A stretch of 64,000 nt of DNA from Progne subis subis (Eukaryota; Chordata; Aves; Passeriformes; Hirundinidae). The stretch spans positions 7,714,860 to 7,778,859 of the forward strand of contig JAKJHU010000030.1 in NCBI GenBank assembly GCA_022316685.1. The letters are read 5' to 3'. The notes beneath the pieces were generated by a model. The model saw nothing but the letters and a program-made list of their open reading frames with translations, was not told the origin of the DNA and ran no database searches. Below, piece after piece: positions 1 through 10,860 of the stretch. The number at the start of each line of letters is the position of its first letter. Position 1 is the stretch's first letter. The translations under genes and the position numbers were made by a program.

Positions 1-67
1 AAGTTCCATAGGTTTTATATTTCTTTTATTTTAAAAAAAAAAAAAAAAGGTTAACTTTCTGGATAGA

Positions 68-70
<3 letters not shown>

Positions 71-104
<34 letters not shown>
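71..104. repeat. Poly-T tract, T34
   Basis: This is an uninterrupted run of 34 T close to the left edge, preceded by a shorter A run at about 33-48. It is a simple homopolymer; its length may be uncertain. Confidence 0.9.
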
Positions 105-107
<3 letters not shown>

Positions 108-904
108 CTGGATACTGGATCCTCATCCTTTTCTTTATTGTAGAGGTTCAATTAAATATTTATACAGCTCAGCAGAGAACTGCAGTCTCTGCTTAGACTT
201 GTTGCAGAACCCACAACAAGCCACTATCCTAAGGATTCAGAGTACATTTCAGGGAAGAAATTGAAGTATTAGTTTAATTGATATTTGCACCTCCTTAATA
301 TTAGATTATTTCCCTGAAGTTCCATGGTTATGATAATAGGTCACAAACCAGGCAGTGAGAAAACTTAAGCAGTCCTGCCCTGCAGGAGAAACAGATCAAG
401 ACCTGCATCTAGCGCCAAAAAATACTGGGTTTTCTACGAGAGCAAGTGGTAAGAATCAGGTAAGTGAGGAGCAGAAAAATAAGAGCACACCTAAGGACTG
501 GCAGGCACATACATTATGTCTTTGGATTCCAAATATTTTGCATAAACCAAAATGAGGAAATGTTTCCTGAAAAAAACTGTTCCAAAAATGTCAGAGGTGT
601 CTGATATCAGAGTGTCTCCTGTAATGAGTCAGCTGCTGTGATTCACTTAAAGGACATATTTACTCTTCTATGCAGTGAAAGTAGGATGCTGTCATTCTGT
701 TTAAGAATCATGCCCCCTTCAAGACAGGCTTATATTTCTTGAAGTTGTGTATAGAATCTAAGCTCTTGGCTAAAACAGCAATGAGAGACATGCTAGCTAA
801 CAGAATTCTGGACTGAAATATGACTGCTGAACCCACTTTTTAAAATCAAATTGGATGTTGAATAAGATGCAACATGTAATCACCATTAAGAAATTATTTA
901 AATA

Positions 905-910
905 CTGAAT
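905..910. repeat. Target-site duplication CTGAAT, left copy
   Basis: These six bases lie immediately before the TGTGG end of the solo LTR and are identical to the right flank. Confidence 0.92.
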
Positions 911-1599
911 TGTGGTGGTGTGGGAATTGTTTTGTTAGGTTTTTATAAGAAAGTTTATGTTATGGTTCATTTCACTGTACCCCCGTTTTGTAACTGTCCA
1001 TTCCCTTTTGTGTTTTCTGTATAATAAGGTGTTTTGTATCAGTCCTCCCACCCCCCACCTATCCTTGTCCATCCCCTCTGCCCCCCCGCCACTCTGGGGC
1101 AGCCTGTCTATCACTCCAGGGGTCCCTCCCAGATTGCAAAATCTCAGGGAGAGGGCTTCAGGTGATAGGTCCCCTGGGGAGAATTCCTTTCCTCTGGAGG
1201 TGGTTGGTCAGAGGCTTGAGGGTGGGCACATCTTGTTACCCCCTGGATCCCCTGATTTGTTGTCTTCTTGTGACCCCCCCTGAACCCCTCCTCTGCTTAT
1301 AAGGTGGAGGAGGGAGATTCAAGCTCTCTCCCTTGCTGGCCCCCCTGGCCTGAGGTTTGGACCAGTTGTGGGACTCCCACAGCTGGCCTGAATAAACATC
1401 TTTTAACCAGCTGAGAGCCAGCCTTTTCTTCTACTGCCATTGCTGTCACGACACTATTTGGTCCAGCTGCTGCTGAGAAGCCGACCCAGCAGGTAAAGAT
1501 CACCTGCGTGCCCATCCGAACTGGGAACTTCTGTAGCTGTGCTGAGCAGCGCTAGCCAGAGGTCAGCGCCCGCCCGGTGCGGGGACAGAACCAGCCACA
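911..1599 (+). mobile_element. Solo LTR, ERVK (class II)-type, with 6-bp target-site duplication
   Basis: This 689-bp element begins TGTGGTGG and ends CAGCCACA, so TGTGG and CCACA form a perfect terminal inverted repeat. It is flanked by identical CTGAAT hexamers (905-910 and 1600-1605). A 6-bp duplication is typical of class II (ERVK-like or alpha-like) integrases. Inside are a TATA box (TTATAAG, 1297-1303), a poly(A) signal AATAAA at 1391-1396 about 90 bases downstream, and a GC-richer U5-like end. Orientation is plus, antisense to ANGPT1. No primer-binding site or viral genes adjoin, so it is a solo LTR. Clean ends and duplication suggest it is fairly young. The ORFs at 957-1283 and 1297-1645 are incidental. 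Confidence 0.93.
1298..1303 (+). promoter_or_regulatory. LTR TATA box
   Basis: TATAAG lies in a CTGCTTATAAGGTGG context inside the 911-1599 LTR, about 93 bases upstream of its AATAAA. That is the spacing expected for a short R region. Any present-day promoter activity is unknown. Confidence 0.6.
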
Positions 1600-1605
1600 C
1601 TGAAT
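1600..1605. repeat. Target-site duplication CTGAAT, right copy
   Basis: These six bases lie immediately after the CCACA end of the solo LTR and are identical to the left flank. Confidence 0.92.
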
Positions 1606-1696
1606 TTGACAAAATATCTAGGCTGAGTAACATTTTTTTCCTCATCTCTCTACTAGCACAACAGTTAATTGAAACTGTGAAAGGTATCTTTCAAAT

Positions 1697-2147
1697 ATGA
1701 TGGAAAAATTTATGTTGGAAACGAAACTTAGGATCATTGAGTTCAGTCATTAATCCAGAATTGCCAAGTCCACACTAAACCATGTTGTTAAGCACCACAC
1801 CTCCACAGGTTATAATACCTCCAGGGATGCTGACTCAACCACCTCCCTGGGCAGCCTCTTCTAATGCTTGACAATTCCTTCTGAGAAAAAAAAAATAATT
1901 CCTAATATCCAATCTAAAAGTCCCCTCATGCAGCTTGAGGACGTTTCCTCTTGTCACCTCTTACCTTGAAGAGGCTGACCCCCACCTGGCCACAGCCTGT
2001 TCTCAGAGAGTTGTTGAGAGTGATAAGGTCCCCACCTGAGCCTCCTTTTCTCCAGACTGAGCACCCCCAGCTCCCTCAGCTACTCTCCATGAGACTTTTG
2101 CTGAAGGCACTTCCCCAGCTCCGTTGCCTTTGTCAGGACATGCTTTA
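1697..2147 (-). mobile_element. CR1 LINE 3' fragment
   Basis: On the plus strand this is the reverse complement of the CR1 3' region. Recognisable pieces are GGATCATTGAGTTCAGTC, GCCAAGTCCACACTAAACCA, ACCTCCAGGGATG, CCTCTTGTCACCTC and CTCCTTTTCTCCAGACTGAG. It is about 450 bp, diverged and 5' truncated. The short ORF at 1951-2148 lies within it and is not a gene. It starts about 100 bp beyond the solo LTR. Confidence 0.85.
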
Positions 2148-3765
2148 GAAATCATTAGGGGGTTTGTTGTTTTTTGGTTTTTTTTTGTTTTTTTCCCCTT
2201 GTGAACAGCTTGGATATAAGGGAATTAATCATTATTGATAATAGTGGAAGTAGTCTGCAATTAATTTTTCATAAATTTGATTTGATTATTTATTCTTTCT
2301 TCTGTGCTAGCAGTGCAATCTTCCTTTATGCTTGTGCATCTTTGGGCATTTGCAGATTCTGTTCCAGAATTTTTTCCAGTTGTTAATGATCTAATAACCC
2401 TATCAAATCTTACTACAGCATTGTTTTAATGTGGATGGAATGGAATGAGTTTGTAGCTGCCAACAAACTACAATGTAAAGAAATAACCTAATGAATAACA
2501 CATTAAAAGAAATATTTTGGGGTTTGCATGAGATTTTTGAGATTTAGGCTGAGATTCATGTCAAGATGTGTGTGCTTCCCACTGCATGAATCCCAGAGGA
2601 AAATGCAAGTGTGTTTTGGGGGATATTATTTTCAAAGCAAAATGTTCATCAGAATTTTTTTTTCTCTTACCTGTGTTTGAACTTGATCAGTCCTGATGGA
2701 TAAGCCAGTTTACAGTTTATGAATTTCCTCTAATCAAATTAAAGGGCTTTATCCAGTGGCTATGTAGTCAGACTCATGACATCAGTAAACCGCAAGAGAT
2801 ATTGAAGAACTATTTTGTGGACACAACAGGAAAAACAATAATTTCCAAATATGGAAATGATATAAGGTAATATTGACAACATAATTGTCATGATCTTTCT
2901 GTGACCCTTATATTTTAATTTTTTTTTTATGGTTTTATGTCATCTTAAAGAGTGTGCAATCATAATGAAACAAGAGTGACTTGACCTGCAGAGAGAGCTC
3001 TGGTGGTTCTGCCTCAAAAATACTTCCTGTGTGCATAAAAGAAAAAAAATTACATTGCAGAATGAGGGCCTAAATCTGTTAAAAAAAAAAAAAAGAAGAG
3101 GGCAAGGAGAAGAAGAAAAAAGGTGGGGATGAGAAAGCCAAGGCTTGTCTCATTTATATAGTATCATTCACACTTAACATTATTAATTTTTTGATTTAAG
3201 ATTTATTAAATTGGAAACAGGATGTAAAATAAAAGTGCTTATATACACAAGAATGTCCCACCTTCAGTCTGAATAGTGTGCAGTAGGTCTGGCTTGATCC
3301 CTTCACTCATTAGTGTCTGTATTGTTCAACATGCTACACTTACCCTCTGGCTTTTATCTCCATTATCATACTAAGGTTAGGCTTTCACTATAAGGGCAAG
3401 TATCTAGGAAAAGCTAACAAATTTTATAAGTGACGGATGCAAAGAGAGCTTCTGTGAAATGTTTATAGCTATTTGAAAAATAAATATTGGCTTCAATGTT
3501 TCCTTGGTATTCTTAATGCAAAATTAAGTTTAAAAAAATGCCAAAATGAGTAATGTGGCACTAAGACCTTGGTAGAAAAATATAAACAGGCTATTAAAAC
3601 ATATTTCAACTCCCTTGGCGTCATTTGTGGCCAACAAATGGTCATCTATGAGTGAAAGGTTAACTGACTGTCACCCATTTATGATCCAAGTCCTTTCCTG
3701 GTGCCACACTGACCAAGCTAACACAGATCAGCATGTTTTACATGCCTTTTTCCCCCTAAAAACCC

Positions 3766-3777
3766 AGGTCATGACCT
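3766..3777. promoter_or_regulatory. Palindromic nuclear-receptor-type site AGGTCATGACCT
   Basis: This is a perfect 12-bp inverted repeat of the AGGTCA half-site with no spacer. It is identical to the classic synthetic palindromic thyroid and retinoid response element. It lies in intron 7 in an otherwise unannotated stretch. Only the motif is seen; occupancy or function is speculation. Confidence 0.3.
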
Positions 3778-5077
3778 AATGAGAGCTGTGACACAATAAT
3801 GACTCCTTTGGTTCAAATGGCATTGAAGTAGGTACAGAGAGGTTTTACTTCAGTGCAACTGAATTATAATTCTATATTAAAAAAAAACAAAACAAAACAA
3901 AATATGAACAGTTCGCATGCACTTGGGTCAAGTGTGTTGAGCTGTTCCAGCACTGATTTAAAATTGAAAACATTTCAGCCTCTAGGATCTGGTGACACAG
4001 AATATTGGAGACCAGACTCTCTATGGTACCAGGCAGTTTTCTTTCTTTTTCTAATAGGCTTTCATTGTTATTGAGAACCTCCTTCTTGCAGATCTTTGCA
4101 AACCAACCTAACAATAAAAAACTTCACTGTATTGGATATCACAATAAGTTTGTGCTCTGACATTCAAAGTTGTTATCTGTTTGAAGGCTTATGTAAATTA
4201 GCAGCTCTTTAGACATGGTGTATACCTCTGCTTTGTGGTCTAACTCATCTGCTGCTTTGCTGCTGCAGACATAATGAATATTGAATAATATCACTTTTTT
4301 ACTACCATTACCTTAGAGATAGAGACAGCTAAATCAAGTAGGAACAAAAATCCCAAAACTCAAACTCAAGAGAACAAGAAACTCTTAAAGATTGGTGCAA
4401 TAAATGACTACTGAAAAATCTGGGATGATTCCTTTGCCAGATTCTCTTCAGGCACCACAGGTACACTTTACTTTTTCACTCATGAACGAAACAAACTCAC
4501 AAAAAAACCCCACATTACTTTGCTGGTATTTGCTGAAAATGCACTGAATCAGTGCAGAAAGTGTTTTCAGGATCAGGCCTTAGAAACCTTGCCAGTGGAG
4601 CTGTTAATGATAAAAGGACAGGGAAGAACCGCTGGCATTTGTTGGCTGGGAAGCTGGTAACAGATTTCAGAGACTTTAACCATGTACATTCTAGATTAAA
4701 TAGGGGTCACTCTAAGAATTTCTGCTTGTGTTTTTCAAGCAGATGAAAGCCTGCTCTGTCAGTTCTCCGGGCAGACATGAGCTCATTCTGCCCACACTCT
4801 GTCCTGGCTGGAAGCTGAACTGTCGCAGCAAGCGCGACACTGAACCTACTGACAGGCAGGATATTTCAGCTTGGGCCCAAAGCCACATTGACAGGTCTAC
4901 CAAGCTTCTGCTGAGCTCAGAGAGTGGGCAGAGTCAGCAGCTATGGGGGCATACACAGCCCACACTCTGAGGGGGGCCTCCAGGTCCCATTCTTTGCTTC
5001 TGCATTGTGGAGATCTAAGTTTGAATGTTTGGCTCATGGTGAAAATCATGGACATTGAAGAAAACTTTGCAAGCAGC

Positions 5078-5100
5078 TTTTTTTTTTTTTTTTTTTTTTT
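5078..5100. repeat. Poly-T tract, T23
   Basis: This is an uninterrupted T run on the plus strand in intron 7, about 100 bases past a small GC-richer patch. No attached transposon is recognised. Confidence 0.85.
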
Positions 5101-8100
5101 AATATGGAGATATTGTCACTAATACTAAATAAATTCATCATAATCTTGTAAGCACTTTGTGGTCAACTTCACTTTGATAGGGATCTTGGTCATCCACAGG
5201 AAGAGTATATTTTTTCTCAGTGAGATCAGAGACATATCCCATTTTTTGTAATCAGATTTTCTACCTTTTCAGGACTGGCATTTGGAAGTGTCATTTTTTT
5301 CAGTTTTGATCAAAGTTATGGGAAGAATAATGTCCAGGTTAAATATTTTGAGCTGGACTTGAATTTGATCTTGAAAATGTACTGTACCTTACTCTTGCAC
5401 AAATAATAACGAAGAGAATGATGCAACCAGGGAATCTTAATTAAAGAAATTTTTCCAATAGAGAAATGTTTTCTAGTTATGAATTTTAATGTGAATTCTT
5501 TTTCCCCTCATTCTGCATTTTACCTTTGCATTAGTTTTTCTGCTTGCACTCTTAAGATAGATGCATTATGCTGCAATACTAAATTTTCTGCATATCAGTG
5601 ATGAGCAAACTTTAATGAAATTCTAAATTTTCACATTGTGATTCTTATATATCTATAACATTTGACATGTCCTTACATATATCCATTACACCCTGTACAC
5701 AAATTTTCACTATGCTAATCTACATTCTGAAAATTATTATAAGTTTATAATAAGTATTATAAGAGGGTTGTAACTCATTACATTATACAAGAATTAAGTG
5801 AATTCAAACAGTGAAAAAGTTTTAAGAGCACACACCACTTTTAATTAAGAAAGTTATTGTAATGATAAAAATTAATTATTATATTATTCATTTTACTATA
5901 GAAATTGAGGCAAATACCACATCACTTATGTCCTTGTGATAGATAGTCTGAATTTAAAAACCACGTGACCTTGGAGATGCCTGAATATTCTACAAAGAGC
6001 AGTTTTGACATCAAAAATTCCTCATGGGTGGCAAATATCCAGAAGTGTCTCAGCTACACAAAATCCTTTTATTCAGGAGCTGTTTCATGTCAAAGCCCAG
6101 TGGAGATAAGGAAACAATGTTACTGACTTCTATATCAAAATCTAAACTAATAAAACCAGTACTTTTTAGCTCTTTGTAGAGGCTTTGATGGAAGTAGTTT
6201 AAAGAAATGTAGCTCTTTTTGGTGTTATTACTGGTAGAAGTAGGAGCTCTTACCTTGGGGACAGTGAAGTTCATTCAACACAGGATTTGGTAAATTTTTT
6301 TAAAATACTTGTTTGAAATTCTTTCATAATGTAAATGTAGAGGTGGCATAAAGCAATAAATGCTTAAAAGAGAGCAACACTGTGCAAAAAGACTGAGAGT
6401 GTAGATAGGGAAGATAATAAAAACAAAAGGAAAGTAGTCATTTTAAGGTGGAGTAGCAAAAAACCATGGTCAATATTATATTAAAGTCCGTGCAGATTTT
6501 TAGATGCCACAACATGATCAGTCTACCTGTTAGCTGGAAGAGACCTTGTGAAATCTTCACTGAACTACAAAATTTAAAGAGGAGATCACTACTGAGTTCC
6601 CATTAATAATTTTTCTGCCAATACTTACATTCATTACAGAGTTCTCTCAGACCTCAGGCTCGTGTACGTTTGCAGTAGCCCTGAGCAAGGATTTCATAAC
6701 ATTGTTCTGTCTAGAATTACATTATTCTCACATAAATCTGATTTTTCTTCATTAGGTAGTAAGTGGTTGAGCCACTAGTCATTGTTACTCTTAACATTTT
6801 ATGTCAAAACTTACTGACCTGAGTGACTACTAACCACCATGTAGGAGTTAAGTTTTTATGGACTCAGCAAGAGAAAGTTTTAAAACCACAAAACTTCCCT
6901 CAGCGTGCCATGACCAGCAACATGTCCTGCTGCAAATAAATTACTCAAGATTCACTGAACTTCCAAGGGAGTGCAAATGTAAGTGTAAAGCAGAATAGTA
7001 CCCACTGCTTCAAAACATAATTACATAATTTAATATAAACCCATTTAATTCAAAATAACACATGGAGCAGGGAGCATAATCTTAGAAATCACTTTCCCAC
7101 TTCATTGACAAGGGACCTGGCGCCTATACATTCACTGAGCAGTGAATTCATCCCTGCACAGTGTCAGAGGTTCATGGACGAGCCCATTCCCGGGCAGCAC
7201 AGATTGCTGCTTTCTCTTGAGAAGCAGTAACTATGGTCTGGATACCCTCTGGCAAATGAATGCATTAACCCAAGGCCTTTCATTTCTTTTGTGAGTAAGA
7301 CAAGACATTGTCTCGTACCTTCAGGCTGTGGACTGTCAGGGGATATAAATGGATGCCTTGCAATTTTCAGAATTTCCTAATGGTTAAATCTAGGCAGTTC
7401 TCTGCTCTGCATGTTGCTTGATTTGGCTTCTGTCTAAGGAGTTTATCTCTCCCCAGGCATGCACAGAGAATCGAGTGTCTCAGGGTCCTGCAGATTGTTC
7501 CTAGGGCTCAACAACTTTACTATTAGCACTGAATAATCTTTATCACACCTACCTGCAGTAAAACGTGAATAACCAGTTAAATTCATTAAATTTAGGATGA
7601 TGTCTAAGACTAAAAAATTGTTACAAGACATTCTTTTTTTTCATTGGCTCACATTTGAATTGATGTTTATTTTATTGTAGATAAGCTTTATGGGAAAATA
7701 AGATACTTTTGTTCTTGCTCATATATTTTCCATTTCTTAAAAAACTAGTTTAGGAGTCTGGAGGAGGAGATAAGGTCATGCCCACTACGTTACATTGTGA
7801 TAGCTGCAGGTGGAACATACTGGAAAACGAGCTTCTCTCCAGTTAAGTGGCTTAAAAGCCCTAAAATGCCAAAGGAGAGAAAAGCTTCTAGAGTCATAAC
7901 AGCAAAATCACACTTAATTACTGAAAGTCTCTTACTAATACCCTATAAAAAACTATTGGAATGTGGGTTCTGCAGGCATGTGAAGTTGAATATACAAATA
8001 TACTGAATATAATTCAGTATTGATGAAGGAAATACATCAGTTTGGAGAAGATAATTGAAAATTAACCTGTTAAGGGAAAAGGATAGAGAAAATCTAAACT

Positions 8101-8529
8101 GAAGACCTCATCAATTTAAAGATAGCTTGGAAGATCTAATAATGAAATTAGATAATAAATATCTACCTATTATTGATAAATAAATGGATACACCAAAATG
8201 GTTAGGCCATTGTTACATAAAATTCTGAATGCAACTTACATTGGAGGCTATGCCTTCCTCCTTGAAAACAAGGTTGCTGTACCACCAACAGTATACACCT
8301 AGTAAAACTTGTATTACCAGTACTTTTGTAAAATCTTAAGGAAATAATTTGCTTGTGTTTATGGAACATCAAAGTTGATTTCCCTCCATGTCCTAGATAC
8401 TGATTCATTAAGGAGTTATAACATCAATTTTGACCAACCCCCCTCATTTTTAAACAGATAATGTCTGATAAATTATACAATTTTGGAGCTGCCTTTGCAT
8501 ATATCATTTACAGTATTTAGTAAAAAATA

Positions 8530-10860
8530 CAATAGAAACATAGAGTGATAGAACAGTCTGGGTTGGAAGGAACTTTGAAGGTGATCTAGTCAAAATTTCC
8601 ACCCCAGTAAGCAGGAACATCTTCAACTAAATCAAGCTGCTCAGAGCTCTGTCCCACCTGACACTGAATTTTTCTAGAGAGGGGGCATCTACCACTAATT
8701 TGAGAAACTTGTTCCGGTATTTCACCACCTCATTGCAAAATATTCCTTCCTTATGCCTAGTCTAAATTTATCCTATTTCAATTTAAAATCATTATCCCTT
8801 GTCTAATGGCAATAGGCCCTATAAACACACTGTCCCAACCTTTCTTATGAAACCCCTGCTAAATACTGAAAAACTTCTCTAAGGTTTCCCTGGAGCCTTC
8901 TCTTCTCCAGGCTGAACAACCCCAACTCTCTCTGACTTTCTTCACAGCGGAAGCTGTTTCAGCCCTGTGAAGTTTTTCAGGGCCCACCTCTGGACCAACT
9001 CCAACAGATCCATGTCTTGTGCTCTGAGAGATCCAGAGACAAAAGTAGCACAGCAGATGAGGTCTCACCAGAGCAGAGCAGAGGAACAGAACCCCTTCCC
9101 TTGCCCTGCTGGCCATATTGCTTTTAATGCAGATCAGGACACTTTTGGCTTTCTGGGCAGCCTAAATACTGGAAGTGCACATTGCTGGGCCATGTCCAGC
9201 TTCTCATCCCCTAGAACCACCAAGGCCTTCTCTCATGGGCTGCTCTTGACCTGTTCATCCCCCAGCCTGTGTTGATACTGGGTGTTGTTCTGATCCAGGT
9301 CCAGCACCTTGCTTCTAGATCAGGATCTTCACCTGACTGCCATGACTTTTCAAATATTGCAGAGTGGCTTGGCAACTCCATCAGTCTCTGGACCCTGGGA
9401 CTCCATTCCCTCTGGACTTCGGGATACATCTTGTGAGGTCCCACAGACTTATGTATGTTCAGTTTCTTCAGGTGGTCACAAGACTGATTTTCTCTTACAG
9501 CAGGCAGGACTTTGCTTCCCCCATTGTTAGTCCATGTGCCCAAGATCTGTGGTAACAGACATTGCCAGTGAAGACTGAGGCCAAAAAAAAAATTGTGGAG
9601 TATTTCAGCCTTCTTCTCATCTGTTATTGCCAGTTTTATTAGTCTTGCTCATGGAGGAGAGTACATTTTATTTGACTTTCTTTCTCTTGCTGACACACCT
9701 GTAGAAGCCCTTCTTATGATTCTTTGCATCCCTTGCCAAGTTCAGCTCCAGCTGCATCTTCATTTTCCTGATTTCATCCCTACATAACCAGGCAGTGTAC
9801 CTACACTTTTTCCAGGAAACTTGGCTCTGCTTCCACTGTCTGCACATTTCCTTCTTGCCCTTTAGTTTGACCAGAAGATCTCAACTCAGCCAACTCTTTA
9901 CTTTCTTTACTGATTTCTTGCACCTGTGGATTGCTAGATCTTGAATATTATGGGAAGTGTCCTGAAAGACCTATCAGTCTGTTCTGTTCCTGAGGACACA
10001 TTCCCAGGGGCTCCTATTAATAAATTCCTTGACTGAGGTTGTTTTCCTAAAATTCAGGGTCCTGACTTTACTCTTTGCCTGACCAATATCCCTCAGGCCT
10101 GCAAACTCCACCAATGCATGAGCAACCTGGTCTTGTGGGAAGTATTCCTGTCTTTGACAGGGGTTGGAACTAGATGACCTTTCAACCTTTTGGGTTTCTT
10201 TCAACCCAATCCATTCTATGATTCTGTGACCACTGAAGTACAGGCTGCTTCCTGTCTTGATGTCAGTAATTAGCTAGCTTACTTTTGTTGGTGACCATCA
10301 GATCCAATATTCCATCCTCTCTTTAAGGGCAGCCTATTACCTGGCTTAAGAAGTTATTCTCCATGCACTTCAGGAATCTCCTGGATCGCCTACAGCTCAT
10401 TATTATAATTTTTCAGCAGATGTTGGAGTGACTGAAGCAGGAAAAGAGCCTGTAAACGCAATTCTTCCTTTAGCTAGAGCAAGAAAGTTTTGTCACCAGG
10501 CTGTCTTTGAGCAAGTGGCCTGAAGCAGACATCAACAACCAGGCTCCCTTTGCTGACTCAGTCTCCAATTCTTACCTGTAAGCTTTCAACCAGTGTGTGA
10601 CTATTCTTCAGAAACAACTCCTTACAGTGCAACGATTTATTGATGTAGAGGGCAATGCCTCCAGCCCTCCTTCCTTGCCTGTCCCTTCTGAACAGCCTGT
10701 GGTCACTGATAGCCATACTTTAGTCAGGCGATTCATCCCACCAAGTTTCAGTAATGGCAAGTTGGTCTTCATTTTCTCGTGGCACAGTGGCTTCCAACCC
10801 CTGTCTTTTGCCCACTCCACTGGGCTGTCAGCTGTGTCACCTTCTTAGAGGAATAACCCT
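8530..10860 (-). mobile_element. CR1 LINE, minus orientation, internally deleted and degraded
   Basis: The plus-strand start (near 8535) reads as the reverse complement of a CR1 3' end, including GGGTTGGAAGGAACTTTGAA. It runs through typical CR1 3' sequence such as GCCTTCTCTTCTCCAGGCTG to about 9310. On the minus strand, 9324-9474 translates to HLKKLNIHKSVGP, then SHSAIFEKSWQSGEDPD, which matches the start of CR1 ORF2 reverse transcriptase. The part from about 9540 to 9900 matches the linker upstream of RT (for example QLELNLARD-like and HKKGFYR-like pieces with frameshifts). From about 10020 to 10800 it matches the apurinic-type endonuclease region. Most of the RT domain is missing, joined near 9310 to the 3' region. 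Numerous stops and frameshifts make it inactive. It is 5' truncated; a weak continuation to about 10980 is possible. Confidence 0.85.
10121..10229 (+). mobile_element. CR1 3'-end fragment nested in the larger CR1
   Basis: This reads in the plus orientation as a typical CR1 3' tail: AGCAACCTGGTCTTGTGGGA, then GGTTGGAACTAGATGACCTT, and ends in the family's terminal microsatellite ATTCTATGATTCTGTGA. It lies inside the endonuclease part of the minus-oriented CR1, whose sequence resumes after it. It is a later insertion, heavily 5' truncated. Confidence 0.85.

Noticed and set aside
9211..9543. 110-codon minus-strand ORF with RT-like sequence
   Set aside because: It is a remnant of CR1 ORF2, truncated and fused to 3' sequence, not a host gene.
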